Below are positions 12,292 through 23,077 of a DNA stretch of 64,000 bases, piece by piece. The stretch spans positions 29,366,638 through 29,430,637 of the forward strand of contig JAGTTD010000010.1 of NCBI GenBank assembly GCA_018398585.1. The letters are read 5' to 3'. Within the stretch, counting starts at the first letter, position 1. Each line of letters opens with the position of its first letter. A program made the translations under genes and the position numbers. The notes below the pieces were generated by a model. The model did no database searches and was not told the DNA's origin. It worked only from the letters and a program-made list of their open reading frames with translations. The DNA comes from Simmondsia chinensis (taxonomy: Eukaryota > Streptophyta > Magnoliopsida > Caryophyllales > Simmondsiaceae).

Positions 12292-12314
12292 TCCTTCCCA
12301 CAGTCGGCCCCAAT
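12292..12314 (-). promoter_or_regulatory. Primer-binding-site candidate
   Basis: On the minus strand this reads TTGGGGCCGACTGTGGGAAG-like. It resembles the 'TTGGCGCCGNCTGTGGGAA' junction found just inside 5' LTRs of several plant gypsy lineages. The matching tRNA was not determined. Confidence 0.5.
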
Positions 12315-13161
12315 CTATTTTTGATTTTGGGGTTAGTGTGCTTATACATCATTTTGGAATTTTGTATGAGGTGGGATTCTTTAGGATGACTGAACTCAAG
12401 CTCTAGCTATACCCCTGACTTGATATTTCCAGTAAGACTAAACAAATGGTTAGAGAGGCCCGTGCGATAACCATGACGGACCCCTCTGATGCTCATGTCA
12501 GTATCAATATCTTAAATAATAACAAAGGTTGATAATAAATAGATATAAAATACTTAGTATAAGAGGAGTAGGAGGCTCGAATGATTATTACTTAGAAGAG
12601 GTGATTGTGGAAGAGAAAGGAAGATATGAGGCGTGTAATGTTTGCCTGACTTGGATGAATATTCTTCCTTTCATCTTATGCAAGTGGGAGAGAATCAAGA
12701 TGCCTCCCTCATTCATCATGTATCTCCTCCTTTTATGGACCCCCCTTTCCCTCATGTATATCCCTTTCTTTTATAAATTCTCCCTTTTCAATATGAGGGC
12801 ACGTCCACCCCTTTTAGAAAATGGGGTGGACTCCTCTTTTTTTTGCCACGTGTAACCACATGACACATGGCATCTCTCAGGGTAATTGGCTTATTTGGTA
12901 TTTTCGGGTTCGGTTTTGTAGCCTAAGTCTAGTTTATTGTTACCTAATTTTTATATATTAATTACTTGCTCTTCACATTTATAGTATCGAGGCTATAAGT
13001 ACCGGGCATGTAAATACCGGGTGAATATATACTGGCGTGTAGGTAATGAGCGAGTATTTACCGTGCTTAAAACCCAAAATAAGTATAATCTTCAAACCTT
13101 TTATAACTAGCTAATCCGTATAAATTATTCGCCTAACAAGACACCCCTTATATTATAAGCA
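12315..13161 (-). repeat. LTR-like segment, probable 5' LTR of copy 1
   Basis: On the minus strand it starts TGCTTATAAT and is similar along its length to 1930-2715 and to the inverse of 32260-32978. Shared blocks include 'ggtaccgagcgagtatttaccgtgc'-type phrases and the CCTCACCTCATA end. It directly abuts the 56-bp array of the second copy. Confidence 0.6.
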
Positions 13162-14060
13162 TGGGGGACTTTGCCTCAGTTATTTCCTTATTATGGTGGT
13201 ATGAATCATTTGGGACTGGAGGACTTCACCTTACTCATTTCCTTATTATGATAGTATAAATCATTTTAGGATTAGGGAACTTCGCCTCAACCCTTTCCTT
13301 ATTATGGTGTTATGAATCATTTTAAGACTGTGGGCCTTCCCCTCAGACATTTCTTTAATATGGTGGTATAAATTAGTTTAGGACTAGGGGACCTTGCCTC
13401 AGTCATTTCCTTGTCTTAATAGCATAAATCATTTTAGGACTGGAAAAACTTCGCATTAGTCATTTCATTATTATCATTTTAGAACTAGGGGACTTCACCT
13501 CAGTCATTTCCTTATTATAATAGTGTAAATCCTTTTAGGACTGGATGGACTTCATCTCAGTCATTTCCTTATGGTGTAGATCATTTAAGGACTAGGGGAC
13601 TTTGCCTTAGTCATTTCCTTCCCTTGATAGTGTAAATCATTTAAGGATTAGGGGACTTCACCTTAGTCATTTTCTTATTATGATAGTGTAAATCATTTTA
13701 GGACTAGGAAACTTCACCTCAGTCGTTTCCTTATCTTGATGGCGTAAATCACTTAAGGACTGGGAGATTTTGCCTCAATCATTTCCTTGTCTTGATAGTG
13801 TAAATTATTTTAGGGCTGGGGGAACTACGCCTCAGTCGTTTCCTTATCTGGATGGCGTAAATCACTTAAGGATTGGGAGATTTTGCCTCAATCATTTCCT
13901 TGTCTTGATAATGTAAATTATTTTAGGACTGGGGGTACTTCGCCTCAGTCATTTTCTTATCTTAATGGCATAAATCACTTAACGATTAGGGGATTTCACC
14001 TCAATTATTTTCTTAACTTGATGGTGTAAATCATTTTTAGAATGGGAGACTTCATCCCAA
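13162..14060. repeat. Minisatellite, about 56-bp unit, about 16 copies
   Basis: Units have the form 'gggggacttcgcctcagtc / atttccttatcttgatgg / tgtaaatcattttaggact'. This is the best-kept minisatellite of the window and the inverse counterpart of 5900-6620. Confidence 0.85.
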
Positions 14061-15283
14061 TTCACAACCTCGATTTCCTTATCTTGGTGATGGATATCAT
14101 TTTTGGACTACATGACTTTATCCTCAATCACGTCACGTTATACAAAATTGTGACATACCTAGAAGACTTTCTTACCCGTCAGAAATCGAACTATAACTAG
14201 AAAACTTTGTCACTCATCATAAATCCATAAAATATTTCTAGTAGGAAAGTCCAATGTAGGCCAAGCCCGTTGTTGTATTTGAGCAACTCACACTTTGATC
14301 TAGTTTCTGCTAGTTGGGTACCACTATTGGTAAGCACTCAGTAGTGTAGGATTTCATTTTTATCCGCTTAGCTTTAAGCACTTATTATCCATCATTATAA
14401 TCGCAAACAAAGTAACCAAAAACCATGTTTGGCAAATGCACCTGATCCTTGTGTTCCTTGTTATTCTTGTTCCTTTATCTGCAAAACCAAACTTTGTAAG
14501 GGAATATGATAATATCTTCCCTCACTAAGCCTCTCAATTCTTCCTCTTCTCTTAAAAATTTGATACTTAAAAGAAAACAATCATAAAAAGATATGAGGAT
14601 ATGCACAGAAAAAGTTTAATGCAATTTTGGTACACTGACTCTACAAATCGAAATTTTCGGAAAATAGAGATTTTACGCTAAATCTTTAACTTACTTCAAG
14701 AAGTTAAGCTTCATATATATATTCTATTACAACACGTAGTTGATAACTCCAAACCTCGAAAACTACCTCTCTACCATCACAAAGCATGCTCGACATGAGT
14801 ATTGACATCAGAAAATAAAAAATGCTTCCTCAAACATCTCGAGGATAGTGAAGGTAGCTATAGCCACCCTAGTCGAAATGAAAGCTGATGACATGCGAGC
14901 ATAAATGACAACTCAATGGTAAAAACCATTGAGAATATAGCAATCTAAATGGATAACAATAGGGATGAACTAGTTCAATACTCGAGATAACTTATTTCAA
15001 AATAGTCTTAAACTCTCTTACAAATAGTCTAGAACTTCTTTCATAGCCTATTCGATCTAGCAATGGTTGCGATCAACAAAGTAACACACATTAAAGGATC
15101 GCTGAGTCCTTAAAACTAATTCGCAAATTTAAGGGTAGAACATATGTAGTAACGACATTTACACCTCAACAACGACATCCTCAGATGGCGTTCATCATCA
15201 ATATATTACGAACTCACCTTATTGCGTTTCTAATTTTTAGTGTCAGCATAGGCTACATACCGTAAATTATCAAAGACTTGTCA
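14061..15283. other. Non-coding interior of copy 2, left part
   Basis: No gene is seen. It matches 4600-5650 in inverse orientation, for example at 'aaagtccaacatgg..ccaa' and 'ttccttgttattcttgt'. It ends at the oligo(dT) start of the L1. Confidence 0.5.
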
Positions 15284-15423
15284 TTTTTTTTTGCCAAATA
15301 GCAGGAACTGATATATTGCTTAAAAATGAAACTAGAGTATAAAGAGTCATAGAGATCCAAAGAAAATCCCCCACCCAAATACCACCCTAATACTTAGTCC
15401 CCATACAAGAAGTTAAACTGACA

Positions 15424-16885
15424 TTAAACTTGGAATACTATGGATCTACATAACTCATCCTCCCCTCTCTTACAATTCTGATAATTTTTTGTTTTCCTTT
15501 CAAGGCAAATATTGTAAACAATAACGGCAATTGTAATTCGCTTTACAATGCTACACCTAAGCCGATTACGCGCCTGTGATCCAAACCACTCCATAATTTT
15601 CCGAAACTCTCTTCTCAGGACCATCTGGAATTGGATCGCCACCCTCTCCAAAATCTGAAATGAAAAATAAGATTCAAAGAAAATATATTCCAGGGACTTA
15701 GAAGCATGCTCACATAGAGCACAGCGACTCGGGAGAACCCAACCAATCCTGCGGAGACGGTTATGCGTGAGAAGTCCTGCTGAGAGTGTCTTCCATAAGC
15801 AAAAAGCATGTCTAGCTATAGTAGCCCACCAAACTGAGTGACGCCAATGCGAAATACGACTCGAACCTGCACCCACTCACAAATGCAGCTGACTTGAACC
15901 TTACTATTTGAAGCCCACATTTGAAATACCCGAATGGCTCCCTCAACATCACCATGAATATCGATCCAATAATATCTACATTTAAGAAAAGCCATCCAAA
16001 AAGCAGAATCATGAACCCGGCTCTTAATCGTCCAAATACTCTCTCCCTTCGTATAAAAGTCATGCATCCTTTTCACCCATAGTGAGTCTCTCTTAAGATG
16101 AATATCCCAAAGAAGTTTTATAAAACAGGACATATTCCAAGTTCCAAGCTGCTTGATCTCGAGCCCACCTTTTTCCTTAGAAGGCATACCCGACTCCATG
16201 TGATCGGGGCCATGTAATGACCACTAATATCCCCCCCTCCCCATGCCATAGAAAATATGAACAGATTGATTAAGCTTGTTGAATAACTGAATAGGGAAGA
16301 AGAAACACATTACACCAATAGCCAAGTATACCACCCGCAATTGATTTAAGGAGTTCTAGATGCCCAGCTATAAACAACACCCTCATTTTCCAAACGCTGA
16401 TTTTATCACCTATTTTCTGAACCAATGGACCATAATGACCACAAGTAACCGAGATCTAGCAATAGGGATTCTAAGGTATCGAAAAGGAAGGCAAAGCTCC
16501 TCAAAACCAACACCCTGAAAAATGTTGCGCCTTTCATCACGTGTTATCCCGGCGAAACAAATTCTAGATTTAAGTGCATTAGGCTCTAATCCTGACGCCC
16601 CCACGAAGTGAGGCACAGTTTTCCAGAGGGACTGTACAAATTTACTATCACCTCTCGCAAAAAGCAAAAAATCATCTGAAAAAGTAAGATGGGTAATACC
16701 CAGCTTCTTACACATAGGATGAAAAGAGAAATCCTTTTCTCGCCCCATCTTTGGAAGCATACGTGATAGGTACTCCATACGTAATATGAATAGATGAGGA
16801 GAAATCGGGTTCCCTTGTCTCAAGCCCTTGTTCCCTTTAAAGAAACCATATAAGCCCCTATTGAACTGAAGTGAAAAGGAGGGGG
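15424..16885 (-). pseudogene. L1 ORF2 C-terminal half: RT palm end and zinc-binding domain
   Basis: Reading leftward, the segment first shows FSLQFNRGLYGFFKG and LRQGNPISPHLF, the usual L1 RT motif before the active site. THLTFSDDFLLFARG follows, where the catalytic Y/FADD is FSDD. A thumb-like region comes next, then a C-terminal zinc-binding RT-associated domain (ARHAFCLWKTLSAGLLTHNRL and CALCEHASKSLEYIFFES). The frames are 16823-16410, 16199-15816 and 15876-15424, so frameshifts or stops separate them. ORF2 carries out target-primed reverse transcription; this copy cannot do so. Confidence 0.8.
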
Positions 16886-16890
16886 AAGTA

Positions 16891-16980
16891 TGTCATGATT
16901 CAAGTTTAGAGGAGGTCATTATAAGGGCAATTCATGTAATTTCAAATGGCTGTATGGCAGGAAAGGCTTGGCTAGTGTCC
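16891..16980 (+). repeat. Outer element, left LTR, first part
   Basis: It matches the start of the right LTR at 27659 ('agtttagaggaggtcatt.taagggcaattcatgtaat') and ends in the TGTCC target of the inner element (16976-16980). Confidence 0.9.
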
Positions 16981-17321
16981 TGTTAAGATCGAGATTAAAT
17001 CTTGATCTTAACCTAAGAAGGATAGAATAAGAGATGAGAGAGAAGTGAAGGAGATGAGAAAATAGAGAGAGAGTTAGATGAGAGAGAGAAGGTAATCTCA
17101 AAGAGATTGATTAATTTTCATTGAATGAATTGGAATTACACAAGATCAACCTATTTATAGGAAGCTAGATACATTAAATTCATCCCCCCAACCGACTCAA
17201 ACCAGCTGCCAAAACTGACCAACCACGCCAACTACTAACCGACTTTGGCGCCTAAAACACAATTCAAACCTTACAAGCATAAAGCACCTTATTACATCAA
17301 AAACAACTAAGAAACATAACA
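16981..17321 (-). repeat. Inner element, 3' LTR
   Basis: Bounded by TG...CA on the minus/plus ends. It carries 'agcataaagcaccttattacatc', which is absent from the other LTR. Confidence 0.92.
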
Positions 17322-17335
17322 ATCCCCTCCCCTTA
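17322..17335 (-). promoter_or_regulatory. Inner element polypurine tract
   Basis: On the minus strand this reads TTAAGGGGAGGGGATT directly before the 3' LTR. Confidence 0.8.
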
Positions 17336-17349
17336 AAACATTCTTGTCC

Positions 17350-18771
17350 TTAAGAATGAAAAGAAGGAAATTGACTCATCAAGAAACGCTTTGCTTCCCA
17401 TGTGGTCAACGATTCATCCAAGTTGCTCCAGCTCACTTGAACTTCCTGACCTGTGGAATCACCTGCTGCACCCTGCTTCTGCTCTACTACTGCAGCTGGC
17501 TGCAAGATCAACGAGCCATTGGATCCTACCTCCGAAGGACTTGGAGATGAGCTGAGTCCCTCCTTGACCTGTTTTTTAAGAAGTGAAACATGAAAGACCG
17601 GGTGAATGTAAGAATCAGGTGGAAGCTCCAACTTGTAGGCCACCTTGCCAATTCTCTCCAAAACCTTGTAAGGCCCAAAAAATCTTACACAAAGCTTAAT
17701 GTTTTTCCTCACTGCTGCTGTTGATTGCCTATATGGCTGCAATTTCAGGTATACCATATCTCCCACATCAAAATTTTGATCAACTCTCTTCTTATCTGCA
17801 TACAACTTCATTCGGGCTTGGGATTCACTGAGATTATGCTTCAGCTGCTGCATAATATGTTCCCTCTGATGCAGCAACTCCTTGACCTCAGCCACATTTG
17901 CCCTAGCTCCTTGCAACATCAAGGGAGTTGGAGGATCGTACCCATACAATGCCTTGAAGGGTGTAGTACCAATTGAAGCATGGAAATGAGTATTATACCA
18001 AAACTCCGCCAAGGAAAGCCATCTTCCCCATACCTTGGGATGACTAAACACCATGCTTCTAAGGTATTGCTCAATGCATTGGTTGACCCTCTCCGTCTGA
18101 CCGTCAGTCTGAGGGTGGTAGGAAGAACTAAGTGCTAAGGTCGTTCCCAAAAGGCCAAACAACTCCTTCCAAAACCGACTTGTAAAGAGCTTGTCCTTAT
18201 CAGAAATTATGGATTGGGGCAATCCATGGAGCTTGTAGATGTTATCTAGAAACACACGAGCTAACTTCTCAGCAGTCACAGGTCGAGCCAAATCAATAAA
18301 GTGCCCGGATTTAGTGAATCTATCAACTACAACCCAGATCACCTCTTTCCCTTCTGACTTAGGCAACCCTTCAATGAAATCCATACTTATGTTTTGCCAA
18401 ATACCCTCTGGAACAGGCAAGGGCTGAAGAAGTCCTTGGTACCTATGATCACCTAGTTTGGTTTGTTGGCAAACCTCACAACTTTGCACAAAGTTATTCA
18501 CCCCTTTCTTCATTCCAGGCCAACTGAAATGAACCTTCAACCTCTGGTATGTTCCCTCCATGCCTGGATGTCCACCCCATGAAGAATCATGAGCAGCACT
18601 GATAACTTGGTGTCTAAGATCAGTCGAGGTTCCAATATACAATTTCCCCTGAATTCTGATAATGCCTCGGGTCACAGATATTTGTGCACCAGCAGCCAGA
18701 TTGCACGCTTTACCTACAATGGCAGCAGCTGTACATTCTTGCGCAAAGGAAGATGTAACTCTTCCATCCAA
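17350..18771 (-). CDS. Integrase with C-terminal chromodomain-like tail (inner gypsy element)
   Basis: An open frame of 473 codons. The N-terminal zinc-binding HHCC region appears as HDSSWGGHPG and CEVCQQTK. The catalytic core follows with its three acidic residues in MDFIEGLPKSEG, SDKDKLFTSRF and QTDGQTERVNQ. GYDPP and KLQPYRQ belong to the GPY/F-type region. The end (VSWSNLDESLTTWEAKRFLMSQFPSFH) looks like the chromodomain or its remnant seen in chromoviruses, which guides insertion into heterochromatin. The integrase inserts element cDNA into nuclear DNA. The frame differs from the RNase H frame upstream, so one frameshift lies near 18770. The ATG is only the first methionine after that shift; in an intact element this is part of a gag-pol polyprotein. 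Confidence 0.88.
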   Translation of the reverse strand: MDGRVTSSFAQECTAAAIVGKACNLAAGAQISVTRGIIRIQGKLYIGTSTDLRHQVISAAHDSSWGGHPGMEGTYQRLKVHFSWPGMKKGVNNFVQSCEVCQQTKLGDHRYQGLLQPLPVPEGIWQNISMDFIEGLPKSEGKEVIWVVVDRFTKSGHFIDLARPVTAEKLARVFLDNIYKLHGLPQSIISDKDKLFTSRFWKELFGLLGTTLALSSSYHPQTDGQTERVNQCIEQYLRSMVFSHPKVWGRWLSLAEFWYNTHFHASIGTTPFKALYGYDPPTPLMLQGARANVAEVKELLHQREHIMQQLKHNLSESQARMKLYADKKRVDQNFDVGDMVYLKLQPYRQSTAAVRKNIKLCVRFFGPYKVLERIGKVAYKLELPPDSYIHPVFHVSLLKKQVKEGLSSSPSPSEVGSNGSLILQPAAVVEQKQGAAGDSTGQEVQVSWSNLDESLTTWEAKRFLMSQFPSFHS

Positions 18772-20306
18772 GCAGGAGAAATCACGGAAACAGCCCCAAG
18801 AGAGCCTTGCTCAAGGTCCTCAAATCTGCATGACAGTGCATCTGCAGCTAATTTCTCCTTCCCTTTCTTGTATTCAATGTCGTAATCAAGCCTCAACATC
18901 TTCATCAGCCCCTTTCTTTGTATCCTTGTGACAATCTTCTACTCTAACAAGTGCTTAAGACTTTGGTGATCAGTCTTAATGAGGAAATGATGCCCATCCA
19001 AGTAGTGCCTCCACTTATCTACCGCGAGCAAGATGGCAAGGTACTCCTTCTCATATGTAGAAAGAGCTTGGTGCTTTGCACTCAATGCTTGGCTGAGGTA
19101 CGCTATAGGCCTTCCACCTTGAGATAACACTGCCCCAATACCACTTCCACTTGTATCAGTCTCTAATACAAAGCTTGAAGAGAAATCGAGCATTGCCAAA
19201 ACTGGTGCTCTGCACATTTAAGCTTTGAGGGCATCAAAAGCCTTTTGACCTTCATCCGACCACCTGAAGGAGTCTTTCTTCAACAGATTTGTTAGTGGCT
19301 TGGCTAAGGCACCATAGTTAGCCACAAATTTGCAGTAATAGCCGGTTAATCCCAGAAATCCTCTTAATTATTTCAAAGTAACCGGAGCAGCCCATTCCTT
19401 CATGGCTTAGACTTTCAATGGATCGGTGGCAACTCCTTCACAAAAGATCACATGGCTAAGATATTACAAGTGAGTTTGAGCAAAGGAACACTTGGCCAAC
19501 TTAGCATACAACTTATGCTTCCTCATGACCAAAAACACCTCCCTCAAATGCTTCAAATGCTCCTCAAACGATGCACTGTAAATCAGGATGTCATCAAAGA
19601 AAACCAACACAAATCTCCTAAGAAATTGTTTGAAGACATCATTCATAAGGGCCTGAAATGTTGCTGGGGCATTTGTCAAGCCAAATGGCATGACCACGAA
19701 TGCAAAGTGTCCATGATGTGTCTGGAATGCAGTCTTGTACACATCTTGCTCTCCCACTCTAATTTGATGATATCCTTGCCGTAGATCCAGCTTGGAAAAG
19801 ACTTGAGCTCCATACAACTCATCTAGCAAATCATCTATAACTGGTATAGGAAACTTGTCCTTAATAGTCATAGAGTTGAGTTGCTTATAATCAATACACA
19901 TGCGAGCCGTGCCATCCTTTTTCTTAACAAGAATAACCGGAGAGGCAAAGGGGCTATGGCAGGCCTGTATGAAATTGGTCTTAAGCAATTCATCGACTTA
20001 CTTCTCAATCTATGACTTCTGAGCATGAGGGTATTTGTAAGGCTTAATCTTCACCGGTTCTGCATGCTCTTTGAGAGGAATTACATGATCTAAACTCCTC
20101 TTGGGAGGTAAGGACTTGGGCACCTCGAACACATCCTCAAACTCTGTGATCAATGCCTGCACTTCTGGTTCAGTAATGTCAATCATTTCAGTGGAAGAAA
20201 TAGCAAACAGCTGGCCAACCCACTGGTATGCACAACTCTGAATGCCCTTCTTCAACTTACTTCCCTTCATTACTTGTAATTGAGCTTGTTTTGACACCCC
20301 TTGCAA
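18714..20306 (-). pseudogene. Reverse transcriptase and RNase H region (inner gypsy element)
   Basis: One minus-strand frame interrupted by stops. It begins with the linker before RT (VIPLKEHAEPVKIKPYKYPH). RT follows with [25 protein letters not shown] and the catalytic [10 protein letters not shown]. RNase H follows with FVLETDTSGSGIGAVLSQ, YEKEYLAILLAVDKWRHYL and DADALS-like AADALS. Stops occur near 20000 (before the RT start, in the VDEL motif), 19463, about 19410, about 19370, 19218 and 18938. RT and RNase H copy the element RNA into DNA. The number of stops rules out activity without a helper. Confidence 0.88.
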
Positions 20307-20321
20307 TGTGACCTTAGAGCC

Positions 20322-22161
20322 TTATACATCAAAAGAAACCGTGAGATTTGCATAATCAAACAATACCGGACTATAAGTTCTCATCCAATAGACCCCAAGC
20401 ACCATATCACACCCTCCTAAAGGAAGGATTCTAAAGTCATAGCTGAACTTGCGATCTTGCATCAGCCAAGAGAACCCTTGGCATTTGTTCTGAGTAGTTA
20501 ATGACTTTCCATCAGCCACGGTAACGGCGAGAGGATGTGTTTTTATCACTTCATGGCCAACTTTCTTGACCACTTTGGGGTCAACAAAGCTATGAGTACT
20601 CCCACTATCAATGAGAATGATAATAGACCTTTTGCCAGCCTTCCCTTTGATTCGGATCGTGCTATGAGCCCCATTACCTGTCAAAGCTTTAACTGAAATC
20701 TCTACTGCAGCATTGTCCAAACTTTCCTCACTTTCCTGATCTGATTCAATTCCTTCCTCTGCAATTTCCCCCTCATCAGTAAACTCTCCAGCATTAGTTC
20801 CTTCAGCACTCATGAGAAACTTGGGATTACACTTATGGCCAAATTGAAAAGGTTGATTGCATCGATAACACAATTTCTGTTGCTGTCTGCCATTTGTTCT
20901 ATTGGATCTAATTTTGCCTTGCTGAAATTGGGAGCTGCTTCCATGAGATCTGGAAGTATCACCTGATGCTAGACCTATTGCTTCATAAAGCTTAGCTTTA
21001 GCAAAAGCCACAGACAAATCAATAGGATCAACGGCTTTAACCAAGTTCTTCAACTTAGGCTTCAAACCGCTTATAAAAGTTGATACGTAATAAGACTCGG
21101 AGGCCTCAATTTCAGTTACAATGCTGGCACAAAGATTCTCAAATCTGGTCATGTAATCCTTCACAGTCGTCTCTTGCTTAACTTTATTGAATTTATCCAC
21201 AAAATCACTACCATCCTCATCACTATACCGAGCACACAAGGCCTTTGCAAACTCATTCCATGTAATGGAAGGTTTACTTCTTAACAAGCTATAGAACCAC
21301 ACCTCATGATCACCAAGCAAATACACAGCATCAATTTGCCCCTTTTCTGACTCATCAATGTGATAAAAATGGAAGTAACGTTCACACCTCCTTAGCCAAG
21401 AGTGAGGTCATTTTCCCTCAAAGGCATCAATCTGCACCTGAGGTTGTCTGTGGTTATGGGTCATTGGATGACTCCTCATTGCTGCCTGAACGCTGCTGAG
21501 GCAAAAGATTAGGCAGTCTATCCATGTTAGTGGCTCGTATACCAGGTCCTGCATTCCAATTTGAAGATCGTGACAGCACTTGCTCACTTTGGCCTTGCTT
21601 ATCAGCAGTCATCTCAACCTCCTGAATTCGATCTGGAGTTATTTCATTAACATCAGCATTAACTACTGGAGTGTGATCATTCTGCCTCATTCCATCAAAG
21701 GACCTCACCGAATGTGTTGCTTTCAGCAAACTGGCAGGTAATAACGAATTAGGAACAACAGGAGGATATGGCCTTCTAAACTGCTCCCTATTCTCAGTTA
21801 ACTTCAGTTCCAGCTGTTCAAATCGCTAGTTAAACCTTTCCTCCAAATCCTGAGATTGTCGTGCGACCTGATCTGTAATTTTGACCTCTACCTGCTGAAT
21901 TTTAGCCTCCACCTGCTAAGTTTGTTGATCAACCTTCACATCGATCTGCTGATTCAATTTCTGTATTACATCAGCATTAGATTTTTGAATCAGCTCAAAC
22001 ATTGCATTGATCCGACTCTCAAACTGTGCCATTGACACTGTTTCCTGTCCTGTTGTACCACTACTGCCAACCACATCAGCATAGGTAGCATTAGCCGTTG
22101 GTTTGGCTGCTGCTGATCTGGTGACAACTCCACCAGTCAATGCCATTGCGTTTGGATCCAC
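20322..22161 (-). pseudogene. Gag and protease region (inner gypsy element)
   Basis: The first methionine is at 22161 (MDPNAMALTGG). The frame has stops near 21915 and 21825, then a frameshift and a stop near 21410. From 21326 to 20322 it is open. This part holds the gag core (HEVWFYSLL, WNEFAKALCARY, VKDYMTRFENLC, FISGLKP), a zinc knuckle CYRCNQPFQFGHKC with spacing C-X2-C-X6-H-X1-C, an acidic spacer, and a retropepsin with the active site IDSGSTHSFV followed by MVLGVYWM. A stop near 20320 separates it from RT. Confidence 0.85.
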
Positions 22162-22331
22162 AGTAGTTACTAAGATTCAATTGTATATGTACTATTTTTT
22201 TTAATTTTGTAAGATCAATTCAATAATTGTGAGCTCTATCCTCAGAATTTCAAAAAACATTTGAACTCCTCAGCAATTGTAATGATCTCGGAATATTTGA
22301 TGTCAATTTTGTTTCAATTGGAGGCCAACGA

Positions 22332-22344
22332 GGCTCTGATACCA
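22332..22344 (-). promoter_or_regulatory. Inner element primer-binding site (initiator tRNA-Met)
   Basis: On the minus strand this reads TGGTATCAGAGCC, two bases after the 5' LTR end. It matches the 3' end complement of plant initiator methionine tRNA. Confidence 0.9.
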
Positions 22345-22346
22345 AT

Positions 22347-22662
22347 TGTTAAGATCGAGATTAAATCATGATCTTAACTAAGAAGGATAGAATAAGAGAC
22401 GAGAGAGAAGTGAAGGAGATGAGAAAATAGAGAGAGAGATAGATGAGAAAGAGAAGGTAATCTCAAAGAGATTGATTAATTTTCATTGAGTGAATTGGAA
22501 TTACACAAGATCAACCTATTTATAGGAAGCTAGATACATTGAATTCATCCCCCCAACCGACTCAAACCAGCCGCCAAAACTGACCAACCGCGCCAACTAC
22601 TAACCGACTTTGGGGCCTAAAACACAATTCAAACCTTACAAAAACAACTAAGAAACATAACA
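22347..22662 (-). repeat. Inner element, 5' LTR
   Basis: The near-identical partner of 16981-17321, with the TSD TGTCC directly after it. Confidence 0.92.
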
Positions 22663-22667
22663 TGTCC

Positions 22668-22917
22668 TTGGTAGTTAAGTTGGTTAGATTCATCGTATCT
22701 TTAGATATTTTGGTTCCAACCAGCTTATGTGTTCCTTAGTATAAGAGTTTAGCTTGTATTATAAGACTCTTCATTGATGAATGATAAGATTGAATTGTTC
22801 TTCTCTCAACCCTAACTCTCTCTAATTATCATCTAATTCTCTAATTATCTTCTCACCTGCACTATAATTCTTCACCTTTCCTATGTTATTATTCAAGATT
22901 GATCTTGAATCATAACA
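22668..22917 (+). repeat. Outer element, left LTR, second part
   Basis: It continues the outer LTR after the inner insertion and matches 27752-27981 ('gatttcatcgtatctttagatatttt'-type phrases, 'gatgaatgataagattgaattgttc'). It ends CATAACA. Confidence 0.9.
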
Positions 22918-22919
22918 AT

Positions 22920-22932
22920 TGGTATCATAGTT
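22920..22932 (+). promoter_or_regulatory. Outer element primer-binding site, decayed
   Basis: TGGTATCATAGTT lies two bases after the LTR, a decayed form of the initiator tRNA-Met site found in the inner element. Confidence 0.85.
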
Positions 22933-23077
22933 TGATTAGGTTGGTTGAATTGAACTACAGCTTATTTGATTGAATTGCTACTACTGATCAATTATAGCAA
23001 TCTCAATTCATTTTTTTTCTTCACTCAGTAAGTGTTACTAGATCATAACTAGTGACAATTTAGTCCAAGCTGTGACA

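Larger units (their letters stand above)
1900..13161 (-). mobile_element. Large non-coding LTR retrotransposon (LARD-like), copy 1
   Basis: Two similar segments in the same orientation, about 1930-2715 and 12315-13161, look like the 3' and 5' LTRs of one minus-strand element. A PBS-like site lies inside the 5' copy (12292-12314) and a purine-rich tract borders the 3' copy (2716-2729). The interior has no coding frame with recognisable domains. It is built from leader sequence, about 180-bp repeats, 43-bp repeats, 56-65-bp repeats and 50-bp repeats. The element abuts, at 13162, repeats of a second copy in opposite orientation, as if inserted into it. The left boundary near 1900 is uncertain because the gag ORF begins there. 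Calling it one element is an inference from manual comparison. Confidence 0.55.
16981..22662 (-). mobile_element. Ty3/gypsy LTR retrotransposon (inner)
   Basis: It has LTRs at 16981-17321 (341 bp) and 22347-22662 (316 bp), both starting TGTTAAGATC and ending CATAACA, with TSD TGTCC at 16976-16980 and 22663-22667. The LTRs differ by about nine substitutions and one 24-25-bp indel (hand count), so the insertion is fairly recent but not new. Gag, protease, RT, RNase H and integrase with a chromodomain-like tail lie on the minus strand. Gag and RT carry stops; the integrase frame is open. Confidence 0.92.

Noticed and set aside
12131..12352. 73-codon minus-strand ORF in the leader of the large element
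   Set aside because: It spans the PBS-like site and the LTR end, has no recognised domain, and the second copy diverges right after the LTR.
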